Source: Bradyrhizobium sp. JYMT SZCCT0180
Lineage (GTDB): Bacteria; Pseudomonadota; Alphaproteobacteria; Rhizobiales; Xanthobacteraceae
NCBI RefSeq assembly: GCF_018130165.1
Contig: NZ_JAFCLZ010000011.1
Coordinates: 124,001-188,000, forward strand
Reading direction: 5' to 3'
DNA length: 64,000 bases
The notes beneath the pieces were generated by a model that ran no database searches, was not told where the DNA came from, and was given only the letters and a program-made list of their open reading frames with translations. A program made the translations under genes and the position numbers. Every line of letters begins with the position of its first letter. The stretch's first letter is position 1. Shown in pieces: positions 24,819 through 32,710 of this stretch.

Positions 24819-25835
24819 ATGTCGTCACAACAGCCGGCCCTCAAGCTTCTCGACTTGATACAGTCGCACCGCGTTACAGCGGCGATCCATGTCGCGGTGC
24901 GACTGGGGCTGGCGGAGCTTCTGCGAGACGGCCCGCAGACCGTGGGCAAGCTTGCGGAGGCGACCGGCGCGGAGGAGCGCGCGCTCGGACGTCTGCTCAC
25001 CGCGCTTTCCACCATCGGCCTGTGTGCGCGGGCCAGCGACAATTCCTACGCATTGACTGACGTGGGGGCCTGCCTCGACGGCGCATCCGAGCAATCGTTC
25101 AAGGCGTGGGCCATCCTGGAAGCGGAGATGCTCACGAAGTCTTGGAGCGGGATGCTCGAATCGGTCATGACCGGCAAAACCGCCGCGCAACTTCTGGGCA
25201 TCGAGAACAGCTTTGATTTGATGGGGCAAACGCCTGGCAACGTCGCCAAATTCAATGCCGCGATGACGGACCTGACGCGGGCTGTAACGCCGGAAATTCT
25301 GCGATGCTACGACTTCAGCGGATTGTCGCATTTGATGGATGTGGGAGGCGGGTCGGGTGAATTGCTCGGCGCTATCGCGAGGCAAAACCGGCAGCTGCGC
25401 GGCACTGTCTTCGACCTTCCGAGGTGCGCAGAGGCCGCAACCAGCCATCTTCGGCACATCGGCGTGAGTGACCGCGTCGATTCCGTAGCCGGCGATTTCT
25501 TTCAGCGCATTCCGCCGGCCACCGACGCGATCATCCTCAAGAGCGTGATCCACGATTGGGACGACGCCCGCAGCACCTCAATCCTTCGCAACTGCCGCGA
25601 GGCGCTGCCGGGCGACGGCAAATTGCTGCTGGTCGAACGGCTGATGCCGGAATCGCCAACGACGACCGACGAGGACAGGGCGCACGCCCTGAGCGATCTG
25701 AACATGCTTCGCGGGCCGGGCGGGCTCGAGCGCACCAAGCGGCAATATGCCGAACTGCTTGCCCAAAGCGGTTTTGTCCTCGCCGCGATTTATCCAGCCG
25801 GCCGCTTCAACGTGATTGAGGCTCATCTCCGCTGA
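24819..25835 (+). CDS. SAM-dependent O-methyltransferase (plant-type family 2 fold)
   Basis: A 338-residue small-molecule O-methyltransferase of the acetylserotonin/caffeate-type superfamily. Residues about 10-90 form the dimerisation winged helix (VAVRLGLAELLRDG..VGKLAEATGAEERALGRLL). The SAM site is LMDVGGGSGELLGAI near residue 170; the catalytic His lies in LKSVIHDWDDARSTSIL near 240. ATG 24819 has GGAGAGG upstream. It follows the Bug protein by 19 bases. Such enzymes methylate phenolic hydroxyls, the reverse of the vanA reaction next door, or act in natural-product synthesis. Confidence 0.88.
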   Translation: MSSQQPALKLLDLIQSHRVTAAIHVAVRLGLAELLRDGPQTVGKLAEATGAEERALGRLLTALSTIGLCARASDNSYALTDVGACLDGASEQSFKAWAILEAEMLTKSWSGMLESVMTGKTAAQLLGIENSFDLMGQTPGNVAKFNAAMTDLTRAVTPEILRCYDFSGLSHLMDVGGGSGELLGAIARQNRQLRGTVFDLPRCAEAATSHLRHIGVSDRVDSVAGDFFQRIPPATDAIILKSVIHDWDDARSTSILRNCREALPGDGKLLLVERLMPESPTTTDEDRAHALSDLNMLRGPGGLERTKRQYAELLAQSGFVLAAIYPAGRFNVIEAHLR

Positions 25836-25841
25836 TATCGG

Positions 25842-25869
25842 CCGAGTGACGGATGTCTCCGTCACTCGG
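25842..25869. terminator. Bidirectional hairpin between convergent genes
   Basis: CCGAGTGACGGA (25842-25853) pairs perfectly with TCCGTCACTCGG (25858-25869) over 12 bp with a four-base loop, between the methyltransferase stop and the monooxygenase stop. No T run, but position and strength fit a two-way terminator. Confidence 0.65.
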
Positions 25870-25880
25870 GCAGCCCATCA

Positions 25881-27386
25881 TCAGGAGCCGTAGACGAAGA
25901 CGTGGTCCTTCAGGTCGATGGCCGGGAATTCATCCTTCTCCGCCCAGTAATCCTGGTTGTGCTGCCATTCCGGCTTGTCGCCGCGCTTGGGCAACAGGTG
26001 CATGCCGCGCATCATGTAGCCGGGGTTGAAATTTTCCGGATCGATCCAGGGCAGCAGCGGCATGTTGTGGTCTTCCGGCCGAAGCTGCGGCACCACTTTC
26101 TTGGCGCCGGTTTCCTTCATGTGGTTGAGCAGGCGGCACACGAAGTCGGCGACGAGGTCGACGCGCAAGGTCCAGCTGGCGCGGAAATATCCGAACACCC
26201 AGACCAGGTTCGGCACGCCGGTGAACATCATGCCGCGATAGGTCACGGTATCGGCGAAATCCAGCTTCTTGCCATCGACCGCGAATTCGATGTCGCCATT
26301 GGCCGAGAGGTTGAAGCCGGTCGCGGTGACGATGACGTCGGCTTCCAGCTCCTTGCCGGATTTCAGCAGGATGCCCTTCTCGGTGAAGCGCTCGATCTCG
26401 TCGGTGACGACCGAAGCCTTGCCCGACTTGATGCCCTGGAACAGGTCGCCATCGGGAATGAACGCGATGCGCTGCCGCCACGGCCGGTATTTTGGCGTGA
26501 AGTGGGTCGCAATGTCGTAGTCCTTGCCGAGATAGGCTTCCACCGCCGACAACAAATCCTTCTTCGCCGCTTCCGGCTCCTCGAAGGTCTTGCGGGTGAA
26601 CGCGTCCTGATCGAACAGGATTTTCCGCCGGGTGATTTCGTGGATCCACTTCTCGTCGACCTGCAACTGCCGCAGTTGCTCGGCGATCTCGATGGCGTTG
26701 CGGCCGGTGCGGAAATAGGTCGGCGAACGCTGCAGCATGGTGACATGCGCGACGTCATTGGCGAGCGCCGGGATCAGCGTTGCGGCCGTGGCGCCGGAGC
26801 CGATCACGATGACGCGCTTGTTCTTGTAGTCGAGAGCTTCAGGCCATTTCTGCGGATGAACGATTTGGCCCTTGAATTTGGCCATGTCCTTCCACTCCGG
26901 CGTATAACCTTCGGTGTGGCGGTAATAGCCCTGGCACATCCAGAAGAAATTGGTGGTGAAGCGAAGCTTTTCGCCGGTGTCGCTCCGCGTGGCCTCGATG
27001 GTCCAGAGGCTCTGTTCGCTCGACCAGGTCGCCGAAGTGATGGTGTGCTGGTAGCGGATATGGCGGGCGAGATCGTTCTCCTCGATCACATCGCCCATGT
27101 ATTTGAGGATCTCGGCAGCGCTCGCGATCGGCGCCGAGGTCCACGGCTTGAAGCGGTAGCCGAACGTATGCAGGTCGCTGTCGGAGCGGATGCCCGGATA
27201 ACGGTGCGTGCTCCAGGTGCCGCCGAACGTCTTCTGGGTCTCAAGCGCGACGAAACTCGTGCCCGGACATTGCGTGGTGAGGTGGTAGGCCGCGCCGACG
27301 CCGGAGATGCCGGCGCCCGCGATCAGGACGTCGAAATGCTCGGTATGGCCGGGCGAGGCGGCATGAATCTGGGTTTGAACGTTCAT
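25881..27386 (-). CDS. Flavin monooxygenase of Baeyer-Villiger type
   Basis: A 501-residue class B flavoprotein. It has an FAD site LIAGAGISGVGAAYHL (about residues 20-35), an ETQKTFGGTWSTHRYPGIRSD segment, the Baeyer-Villiger fingerprint FKGQIVHPQKWP near residue 170, and the NADPH site VIVIGSGATAATLIPAL near 190. It would insert oxygen next to a ketone carbonyl or oxygenate a heteroatom using NADPH. ATG 27386 begins it; it is monocistronic, between a two-way hairpin and the terminator of the MoxR gene. Substrate unknown. Confidence 0.9.
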   Translation of the reverse strand: MNVQTQIHAASPGHTEHFDVLIAGAGISGVGAAYHLTTQCPGTSFVALETQKTFGGTWSTHRYPGIRSDSDLHTFGYRFKPWTSAPIASAAEILKYMGDVIEENDLARHIRYQHTITSATWSSEQSLWTIEATRSDTGEKLRFTTNFFWMCQGYYRHTEGYTPEWKDMAKFKGQIVHPQKWPEALDYKNKRVIVIGSGATAATLIPALANDVAHVTMLQRSPTYFRTGRNAIEIAEQLRQLQVDEKWIHEITRRKILFDQDAFTRKTFEEPEAAKKDLLSAVEAYLGKDYDIATHFTPKYRPWRQRIAFIPDGDLFQGIKSGKASVVTDEIERFTEKGILLKSGKELEADVIVTATGFNLSANGDIEFAVDGKKLDFADTVTYRGMMFTGVPNLVWVFGYFRASWTLRVDLVADFVCRLLNHMKETGAKKVVPQLRPEDHNMPLLPWIDPENFNPGYMMRGMHLLPKRGDKPEWQHNQDYWAEKDEFPAIDLKDHVFVYGS

Positions 27387-27430
27387 CTTCCCTGTTCTTC
27401 TTGTCGTTGGTTTTGTCGTTTCAATAGCAA

Positions 27431-27456
27431 AACGCCAGAACCGGAGTTCTGGCGTT
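27431..27456 (-). terminator. Terminator after the MoxR-type gene
   Basis: AACGCCAGAAC (27431-27441) pairs with GTTCTGGCGTT (27446-27456) around a CGGA loop; read on the minus strand the stem runs into TTTTGC. It lies 13 bases past the MoxR stop. Confidence 0.85.
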
Positions 27457-27468
27457 GTCGTCTTGCGA

Positions 27469-28311
27469 TTACACTTCGCGGCGGCTCAGGAACGCCAGCC
27501 GCTCGAACAGGTGCACGTCCTGCTCGTTCTTCAGGAGCGCGCCGTGCAGCGGCGGGATCAGCTTGCGCGGATCGCGCTCCCGCAGCATTTCCGGGGTGAT
27601 GTCCTCGTTGAGCAGCAGCTTGAGCCAGTCCAGCAGCTCCGACGTCGAGGGCTTCTTCTTCAGGCCCGGCACTTCGCGCACCTCGAAGAAGATCCGCAGC
27701 GCTTCCTCGACCAGGCGCTTCTTGATGTTGGGGAAGTGCACGTCGACGATCCGGCCCATGGTGTCGGCGTCGGGGAACTTGATGTAGTGGAAGAAGCAGC
27801 GGCGCAGGAACGCGTCCGGCAATTCCTTCTCGTTGTTCGAGGTGATCATCACGATCGGGCGCAGGCTCGCCTTGATGTTCTCGCCGGTCTCGTAGACGAA
27901 GAACTCCATGCGATCGAGTTCGAGCAGAAGGTCGTTGGGGAATTCGATGTCGGCCTTGTCGATTTCGTCGATCAGCAGGACCGGGCGCTTGTCATGGGTG
28001 AAGGCTTCCCACAGCTTGCCGCGCTTGATGTAGTTGGAGATGTCGGAGACCCTGGCATCGCCGAGCTGGCTGTCGCGCAGCCGCGAGACCGCGTCGTATT
28101 CGTAAAGGCCCTGCTGCGCCTTGGTGGTGGACTTGATGTGCCAGGTCAGTAGCGGCGCGCCGAGCGCCTTGGCGACTTCCTCGGCCAGCACGGTCTTGCC
28201 GGTACCGGGCTCGCCCTTGATCAGCAGCGGGCGCTCGAGCACGATCGAGGCGTTGACCGCGACCTTGAGGTCTTCGGTGGCGACGTAGTCCTTGGTGCCG
28301 GTAAATTTCAT
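27469..28311 (-). CDS. MoxR-type AAA+ ATPase
   Basis: A 280-residue cytoplasmic ATPase of the MoxR/CbbQ/NorQ group, chaperones that insert metals or activate partner enzymes through a VWA-domain adaptor. Walker A is IKGEPGTGKTVLAEEVAK (about residues 35-52), Walker B is VLLIDEIDKADIEFPNDLLLELD near 112, with sensor segments ITSNNEKELPDAFLRRCFFHY near 155. The matching VWA gene lies divergently at 28801, with a small GlsB-type gene between. No dehydrogenase or oxidase that the pair might activate is adjacent. Confidence 0.92.
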   Translation of the reverse strand: MKFTGTKDYVATEDLKVAVNASIVLERPLLIKGEPGTGKTVLAEEVAKALGAPLLTWHIKSTTKAQQGLYEYDAVSRLRDSQLGDARVSDISNYIKRGKLWEAFTHDKRPVLLIDEIDKADIEFPNDLLLELDRMEFFVYETGENIKASLRPIVMITSNNEKELPDAFLRRCFFHYIKFPDADTMGRIVDVHFPNIKKRLVEEALRIFFEVREVPGLKKKPSTSELLDWLKLLLNEDITPEMLRERDPRKLIPPLHGALLKNEQDVHLFERLAFLSRREV

Positions 28312-28366
28312 CTATCTCTTTGCCTTGTTGTTCGTTCTTGCGCCGCTATCGGCCTGAACAGTAAAC

Positions 28367-28385
28367 GACCGCCGGATCGGCGGTC
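28367..28385 (-). terminator. Hairpin downstream of GlsB-like gene
   Basis: GACCGCC (28367-28373) pairs with GGCGGTC (28379-28385); on the minus strand it is followed by GTTTACTGTT. It lies 25 bases past the GlsB-like stop and would separate it from the MoxR gene. Confidence 0.6.
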
Positions 28386-28409
28386 GCGATGGGAGGTGAT
28401 GCGCGCCTC

Positions 28410-28652
28410 TCAGCGTTTGACCAGCGAGAGGATCACCAGGATGATCACGGCGCCGATGGTGGCGTTGACGATGTCGCGGATCCAGCCTGCGCCGAGGCTG
28501 ACGCCCAGTTGCGGCAACAGCCAGCTCGCAAGAAACGCGCCGATGATGCCGATCACGATGTTGCCGATCAGCCCAAAACCCGCGCCGCGCACGATCTTAC
28601 CGGCCAGCCAGCCCGCAATCGCACCGATGATCAGTGCAGCTATGATCCCCAT
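28410..28652 (-). CDS. GlsB/YeaQ/YmgE-family small membrane protein
   Basis: An 80-residue inner-membrane protein with three glycine-rich hydrophobic helices (IIAALIIGAIAGWLAGKIV, GLIGNIVIGIIGAFLASWLL, ATIGAVIILVILSL), the transglycosylase-associated/GlsB family linked to general stress in many bacteria. Whether it has enzymatic activity is doubtful. It lies between the divergent MoxR and VWA genes but is closed off by its own hairpin. Confidence 0.92.
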   Translation of the reverse strand: MGIIAALIIGAIAGWLAGKIVRGAGFGLIGNIVIGIIGAFLASWLLPQLGVSLGAGWIRDIVNATIGAVIILVILSLVKR

Positions 28653-28800
28653 TGAATTTCCCCTGCCGGAATAAGCCCTTTATGGCTCAATTCTAGAGGA
28701 AAAACCCTCCCGGTCTAGGCCTGTCTGGTATGCGCTGGCCTTCCCCGTCGGGAATCCGCCGGCCCTTGACGCCAGCGGCCCGGCGGGCAATCTGTATTCC

Positions 28801-29976
28801 ATGTTCTTGCAATTCTTCACATCGCTGCGCGACGCACAGGTCCCGGTGACCTTGCGTGAATATTTGACGCTGATGGAGGCGCTCGACGCCGACCTCGCCG
28901 ACCAGACGGTGGAGAATTTCTATTACCTCTCCCGCGCCGCTTTGGTGAAGGACGAGCGCAACCTCGACAAGTTCGACCGCGTGTTCGGCTCCGTGTTCAA
29001 GGGGCTGGAGAACCTGCTCGACGCCATGGAGAAGGCGGACATTCCCGCCGAATGGCTGAAGAAGCTCGCGGAGAAATACCTCACCGAGGAAGAGAAGAAG
29101 CAGATCGAGGCGATGGGCTGGGACAAGCTCATGGAGACGCTTCGCAAGCGGCTTGAGGAACAGAAGGGCCGCCATCAGGGCGGCAGCAAGTGGATCGGCA
29201 CGGCAGGAACCTCGCCGTTCGGCGCCCACGGCTACAATCCCGAAGGGGTACGGATCGGCCAGGAAAAGAACCGCAACAACCGCGCCGTCAAGGTGTGGGA
29301 CAAGCGCGAGTTCAAGGATCTCGACGGCAATGTCGAGCTTGGCATCCGCAACATCAAGATCGCGCTGCGGCGGTTGCGCAAGTTCGCCCGCACCGGCGCA
29401 CCCGATGAACTCGACCTCGACACCACGATCAAGGAGACCGCCAACCACGGCTATCTCGACGTGCATATGCGCCCCGAGCGGCGCAACGCGGTCAAGGTAT
29501 TGGTCTTCTTCGACATCGGTGGGTCCATGGATTCGCATATCGAGCAGGTCGAGGAGTTGTTCTCGGCGGCGAAGACCGAATTCAAGCACATGGAATATTT
29601 CTACTTCCACAACTGCCTCTATGAAGGCGTCTGGAAGCAGAACAAGCGGCGCTTCACCGACCGCACGCCGACCTGGGACGTGCTGCATAAATACCCGCAC
29701 GACTACAAGGTGGTGTTCGTCGGCGACGCCTCGATGTCGCCTTACGAGATCATGGTCCCCGGCGGCTCGGTCGAGCACGTCAACGAGGAGGCCGGTTCGG
29801 TCTGGCTCGATCGCATCACGCGCACCTATCCGCACGCGGTGTGGCTCAATCCGGTGGCGAAGAAGCACTGGGACTATTCGGAATCCACCACCATCATTCG
29901 CCGGCTGTTCTCGGAGCGGATGTACCCGATCACGATCGAAGGCCTCGAAGGCGCGATGAAGGAACTGGTGCGGTAA
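28801..29976 (+). CDS. VWA-domain protein (CoxE-like), partner of MoxR
   Basis: A 391-residue cytoplasmic protein. The N-terminal half is helical and charged (MFLQFFTSLRDAQVPVTLREYL); the C-terminal half is a von Willebrand A domain with a variant metal site VLVFFDIGGSMDSHIEQV near residue 230, in which DxGxS stands for the usual DxSxS. VWA proteins of this CoxE class act together with MoxR ATPases in maturing metalloenzymes, for example CO dehydrogenase. ATG 28801 lacks a strong ribosome binding site. Confidence 0.9.
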   Translation: MFLQFFTSLRDAQVPVTLREYLTLMEALDADLADQTVENFYYLSRAALVKDERNLDKFDRVFGSVFKGLENLLDAMEKADIPAEWLKKLAEKYLTEEEKKQIEAMGWDKLMETLRKRLEEQKGRHQGGSKWIGTAGTSPFGAHGYNPEGVRIGQEKNRNNRAVKVWDKREFKDLDGNVELGIRNIKIALRRLRKFARTGAPDELDLDTTIKETANHGYLDVHMRPERRNAVKVLVFFDIGGSMDSHIEQVEELFSAAKTEFKHMEYFYFHNCLYEGVWKQNKRRFTDRTPTWDVLHKYPHDYKVVFVGDASMSPYEIMVPGGSVEHVNEEAGSVWLDRITRTYPHAVWLNPVAKKHWDYSESTTIIRRLFSERMYPITIEGLEGAMKELVR

Positions 29977-30033
29977 TTCTCGTCGTTCCGGGGGCGCGCG
30001 TGAGCGCGAACCGGAATGACGGACAAAGCAAGA

Positions 30034-30130
30034 CCCTCATGGTGAGGAGCGCGAAGCGCGTCTCGAACCATGAGGCCATAGACGGGCCTGCATCCTTCGA
30101 GACGCCGCTTCGCGGCTCCTCAGGATGAGG
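30034..30130. repeat. Intergenic palindromic repeat, family C
   Basis: CCCTCATGGTGAGGAGCGCG at the left and GCGGCTCCTCAGGATGAGG at the right, with GCGTCTCGAACCATGAGG and CCTTCGAGACGC inside, matching the copy at 16599-16707. It ends 13 bases before the rhodanese ATG. Confidence 0.85.
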
Positions 30131-30143
30131 AAAGGGAGAGTTC

Positions 30144-30557
30144 ATGCCCCAGACCATCCACCGCGGTATCAAATCCCTGATCGACGAAGCCAATGCCGAG
30201 ATCGAAACCCTCAGCGCTGTGGATTCGATCAAGGCGGCTGCCAGCGACGATGTCGTGATCGTCGATATCCGCGATCCCCGTGAGATCGAGCGCGACGGCC
30301 GCATCCCCGGCGCGTTCTCCTGCACCCGCGGCATGCTGGAATTCTGGATCGACCCGGAAAGCCCCTACGCCAAGCCGGTGTTCCAGCAGGACAAGAAATT
30401 CATCTTCCACTGCGCCGGCGGCATGCGTTCGGCGCTGGCGGCCAAGACCGCGAAAGACATGGGCCTGAAGCCGGTCGCGCACATGGCCGGCGGTTTCGCC
30501 GCCTGGCGCGACGCCGGCGGCCCGGTCGAGAAGTGGGAGCCGAAGAAGAAGGGCTGA
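30144..30557 (+). CDS. Single-domain rhodanese-like sulfurtransferase
   Basis: A 137-residue rhodanese. The CH2A-like block is DDVVIVDIRDPREIERDGRIPGA and the active-site loop is FHCAGGMRSALAAK with Cys near residue 99, which would carry the persulfide. Tail ends GGPVEKWEPKKKG. The ATG has GGAAAGGGAGAG upstream, partly provided by the repeat. A second, two-domain rhodanese family gene follows after a repeat, so sulfur transfer or thiosulfate handling is the shared theme. Confidence 0.9.
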   Translation: MPQTIHRGIKSLIDEANAEIETLSAVDSIKAAASDDVVIVDIRDPREIERDGRIPGAFSCTRGMLEFWIDPESPYAKPVFQQDKKFIFHCAGGMRSALAAKTAKDMGLKPVAHMAGGFAAWRDAGGPVEKWEPKKKG

Positions 30558-30579
30558 GGCTCGCCAGCCACAACCACCG

Positions 30580-30670
30580 CCGTCATGCCCGGGCTTGACC
30601 CGGGCATCCACGTCTTACGGTAGTTGCAACACCAAAGGCGTGGATGGCCGGGACAAGCCCGGCCATGACG
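30580..30670. repeat. Intergenic palindromic repeat, family A
   Basis: CCGTCATGCCCGGGCTTGAC at the left and AAGCCCGGCCATGACG at the right, with ATCCACGTCTT and AAGGCGTGGAT inner arms; same build as 2847-2939. Confidence 0.85.
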
Positions 30671-30691
30671 AACATCAAAGGGATTTCGTGC

Positions 30692-31549
30692 ATGTCCACC
30701 ACCGACGATCCGCTTGTCTCCACCGAATGGCTCGCCGCGCACTACGACGATCCCAAAATCAGGATCATCGACGCGTCGTTCAAGATGCCCGGCATTCTGC
30801 CGCTGCCGAAGGACGATTATCTCTCCTCCCACCTTCCGGGCGCGGTGTTCTTCGACGTCGATGCGGTGTCCGATCATTCCAATCCGCTGCCGCACATGTT
30901 CCCGAGTGCCGAGCAGTTCGGCCGCGATGTCGGCGGGCTTGGAATAGGAAACGGCGATACGGTCGTGCTGTACGATTCCGGCGGATGGGTCGCAGCCCCC
31001 CGCGTGTGGTGGATGTTCCTGTCGTTCGGACACCAGAATGTCCGGATCCTGAACGGCGGCCTGAAGAAGTGGCGTGCCGAAGGCCGCAAGGTCGAAAGCG
31101 GAGAGGTCAAGCCGAAGCCGGCGACGTTCAAGGCGACCTTCGATCCCAGTTACACGCGCAACATCCAGCAGATGGTCGACAACCTCGAAAGCCGCAATGA
31201 GCAGGTGCTCGATGCGCGCGCCAACGAACGTTATCAGGGCAAGGTGCCCGAGCCGCGGCCGGGCCTGCGTTCGGGCCATATTCCCGGCAGCCTCAGCGTG
31301 CCCTACAATCAGCTGTTCGATGCCTCGACCGGTGCGATGAAGTCGCTTGAGGAGCTGCGCGCCGTGTATGTCGGCGCCGGCGTCAAGCTCGACGCGCCGA
31401 TCGTGACGAGTTGCGGTTCCGGCGTCTCCGCGCTGGTGCTGACGCTGGCGCTTTATCGCCTCGGCGTGCGCGGCTCTGCGCTGTATGACGGCTCATGGAC
31501 CGAATGGGGCGTGCAGGGCGGGCCGCCGGTTGCGACCGGACCCACCTGA
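30692..31549 (+). CDS. sseA: Two-domain sulfurtransferase (3-mercaptopyruvate/thiosulfate type)
   Basis: A 285-residue enzyme with tandem rhodanese domains. The first (about residues 1-140) is inactive in structure terms; the second carries the active-site loop SCGSGVSALVLTLAL near residue 235, close to the CG(S/T)GVTA loop of 3-mercaptopyruvate sulfurtransferase rather than the CRKG(V/H)T of rhodanese. Family block RLGVRGSALYDGSWTEWG ends the domain. ATG 30692 has AAAGGGA upstream; ATG 30644 lies inside the repeat. It could supply cyanide or protein sulfuration. Confidence 0.9.
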   Translation: MSTTDDPLVSTEWLAAHYDDPKIRIIDASFKMPGILPLPKDDYLSSHLPGAVFFDVDAVSDHSNPLPHMFPSAEQFGRDVGGLGIGNGDTVVLYDSGGWVAAPRVWWMFLSFGHQNVRILNGGLKKWRAEGRKVESGEVKPKPATFKATFDPSYTRNIQQMVDNLESRNEQVLDARANERYQGKVPEPRPGLRSGHIPGSLSVPYNQLFDASTGAMKSLEELRAVYVGAGVKLDAPIVTSCGSGVSALVLTLALYRLGVRGSALYDGSWTEWGVQGGPPVATGPT

Positions 31550-31561
31550 ACGGCCCGCGTT

Positions 31562-32377
31562 TTATTGTCTGGCGCGCATGGTTAGTTGCGTAAACGGGTC
31601 GACCGCTTGCTGCACCACCTGCCGCGCCTGTAGCGCGCGTCGCGCCGCCGCGATGCGCCGGCGCTCTTTGGCGCGCTGCGCCCGCTTCCGGTTGACGCTG
31701 CGCTCTGGTTTCGCGGCCGCCGGTTTCACCGAAACCGTTTCCTGGATAGTGACGGCAGGACCGCCCAGCGTGGCGATCTTCAGCGCGGCGAGGTTGCCTT
31801 CAAGGGAGGGCGCCTCCACCACCGGTGCTGTCTCGGTCGACGTGGCTGATGTCGCCGGCGCCGGCCTTTCCGCGATCGCCGCGAGCTTCACTTGCTCATT
31901 GGCCGCAGGCGTCTCGACTTCTTTGGCAGCAGGCGTCTCGGCGGCCGGCATCTCGGCCGGCGCAGCCTGAACAGCCGGTATTGTTTCTGCCGCCGGGATT
32001 TCCGCTTTCACCGTTTCGGCCGGCACGGCCTCGTTCAGCTGCACGGGCTCGTCCAGCTTCAGCGCAGCCGTCTTTTCCGGTTCAGCCGGCGGCGCTTCCG
32101 GAGCTTGCGCCGCAGGGGTCACGGTTTCGATATTCGTCGCCGCGACATTGTCAGGTGCCTTTTCCGCGACATCGGGCTCGACGCGCAGCAGGGCCAGCGT
32201 CGGCATCGGCGGTTCGTTCTGCCTGACAAAAACCGGTTCGGGCGGCGGCCGCCGCGACGGGAGGCTGGCAAATTGCTCATGCGAAGCACGCAGCAGTGCT
32301 GCCGCTCCAAGCCCAAAGACCAGAACCGACATTGACAGCACGATCGCGGCGAACAGAAAGCGAAAACCGGGGAGCAT
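31562..32377 (-). CDS. Membrane-anchored Pro/Ala/Glu-rich protein
   Basis: A 271-residue protein beginning MLPGFRFLFAAIVLSMSVLVFGLG, one N-terminal membrane helix, followed by a long region rich in Ala, Pro, Glu and Thr (about residues 55-195), then a conserved-looking ALKIATLGGPAVTIQETVSV and a basic Arg/Lys/Ala-rich C-terminal helix KRAQRAKERRRIAAARRAL. The low-complexity spacer could cross the periplasm. Longer starts exist upstream to 32530. I do not recognise a function; similar proteins occur in Bradyrhizobium genomes. Confidence 0.65.
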   Translation of the reverse strand: MLPGFRFLFAAIVLSMSVLVFGLGAAALLRASHEQFASLPSRRPPPEPVFVRQNEPPMPTLALLRVEPDVAEKAPDNVAATNIETVTPAAQAPEAPPAEPEKTAALKLDEPVQLNEAVPAETVKAEIPAAETIPAVQAAPAEMPAAETPAAKEVETPAANEQVKLAAIAERPAPATSATSTETAPVVEAPSLEGNLAALKIATLGGPAVTIQETVSVKPAAAKPERSVNRKRAQRAKERRRIAAARRALQARQVVQQAVDPFTQLTMRARQ

Positions 32378-32710
32378 GGACGCGAGTTCCGCCTTGCCGG
32401 GAAATGCAGGGCTGTTGATGCCAAGGGAACGCGGTGACCACTGGGAAGCGGCTGGATTCGCACCGCGAATCAGGCCGATTCGAGAGTATCTCAACGTCTC
32501 GAACCTGTTTGTTACAAAATTGGCGGCCAATGGCGGCTCGAGGCCGTTAGACGATGTTTTTCGCGCCGTGCGGCATCTTTGCCGCAGCGTTCACGGACCA
32601 TCACAAAATGACCGATCTGGCCCGAATTTGCTGATTTGTCTTGAATGCGCCGCTATCTTCCGTCATCTGCCGTTAACGGTCCGGTGTGGCTTGGGGACTA
32701 TACAAGAGCG
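32378..32710. other. Divergent promoter region, no gene recognised
   Basis: About 330 bases between the Pro/Ala-rich protein and the second L,D-transpeptidase. It contains AT-richer stretches (TTTGTTACAAAATTGG around 32505-32525) that may be promoter elements but no clear consensus boxes, hairpins or repeat-family members. Confidence 0.45.

Noticed and set aside
25902..27599. A 565-codon plus-strand frame across the monooxygenase gene
   Set aside because: It is antisense to a clear flavoprotein and shows the shadow composition typical of GC-rich DNA.
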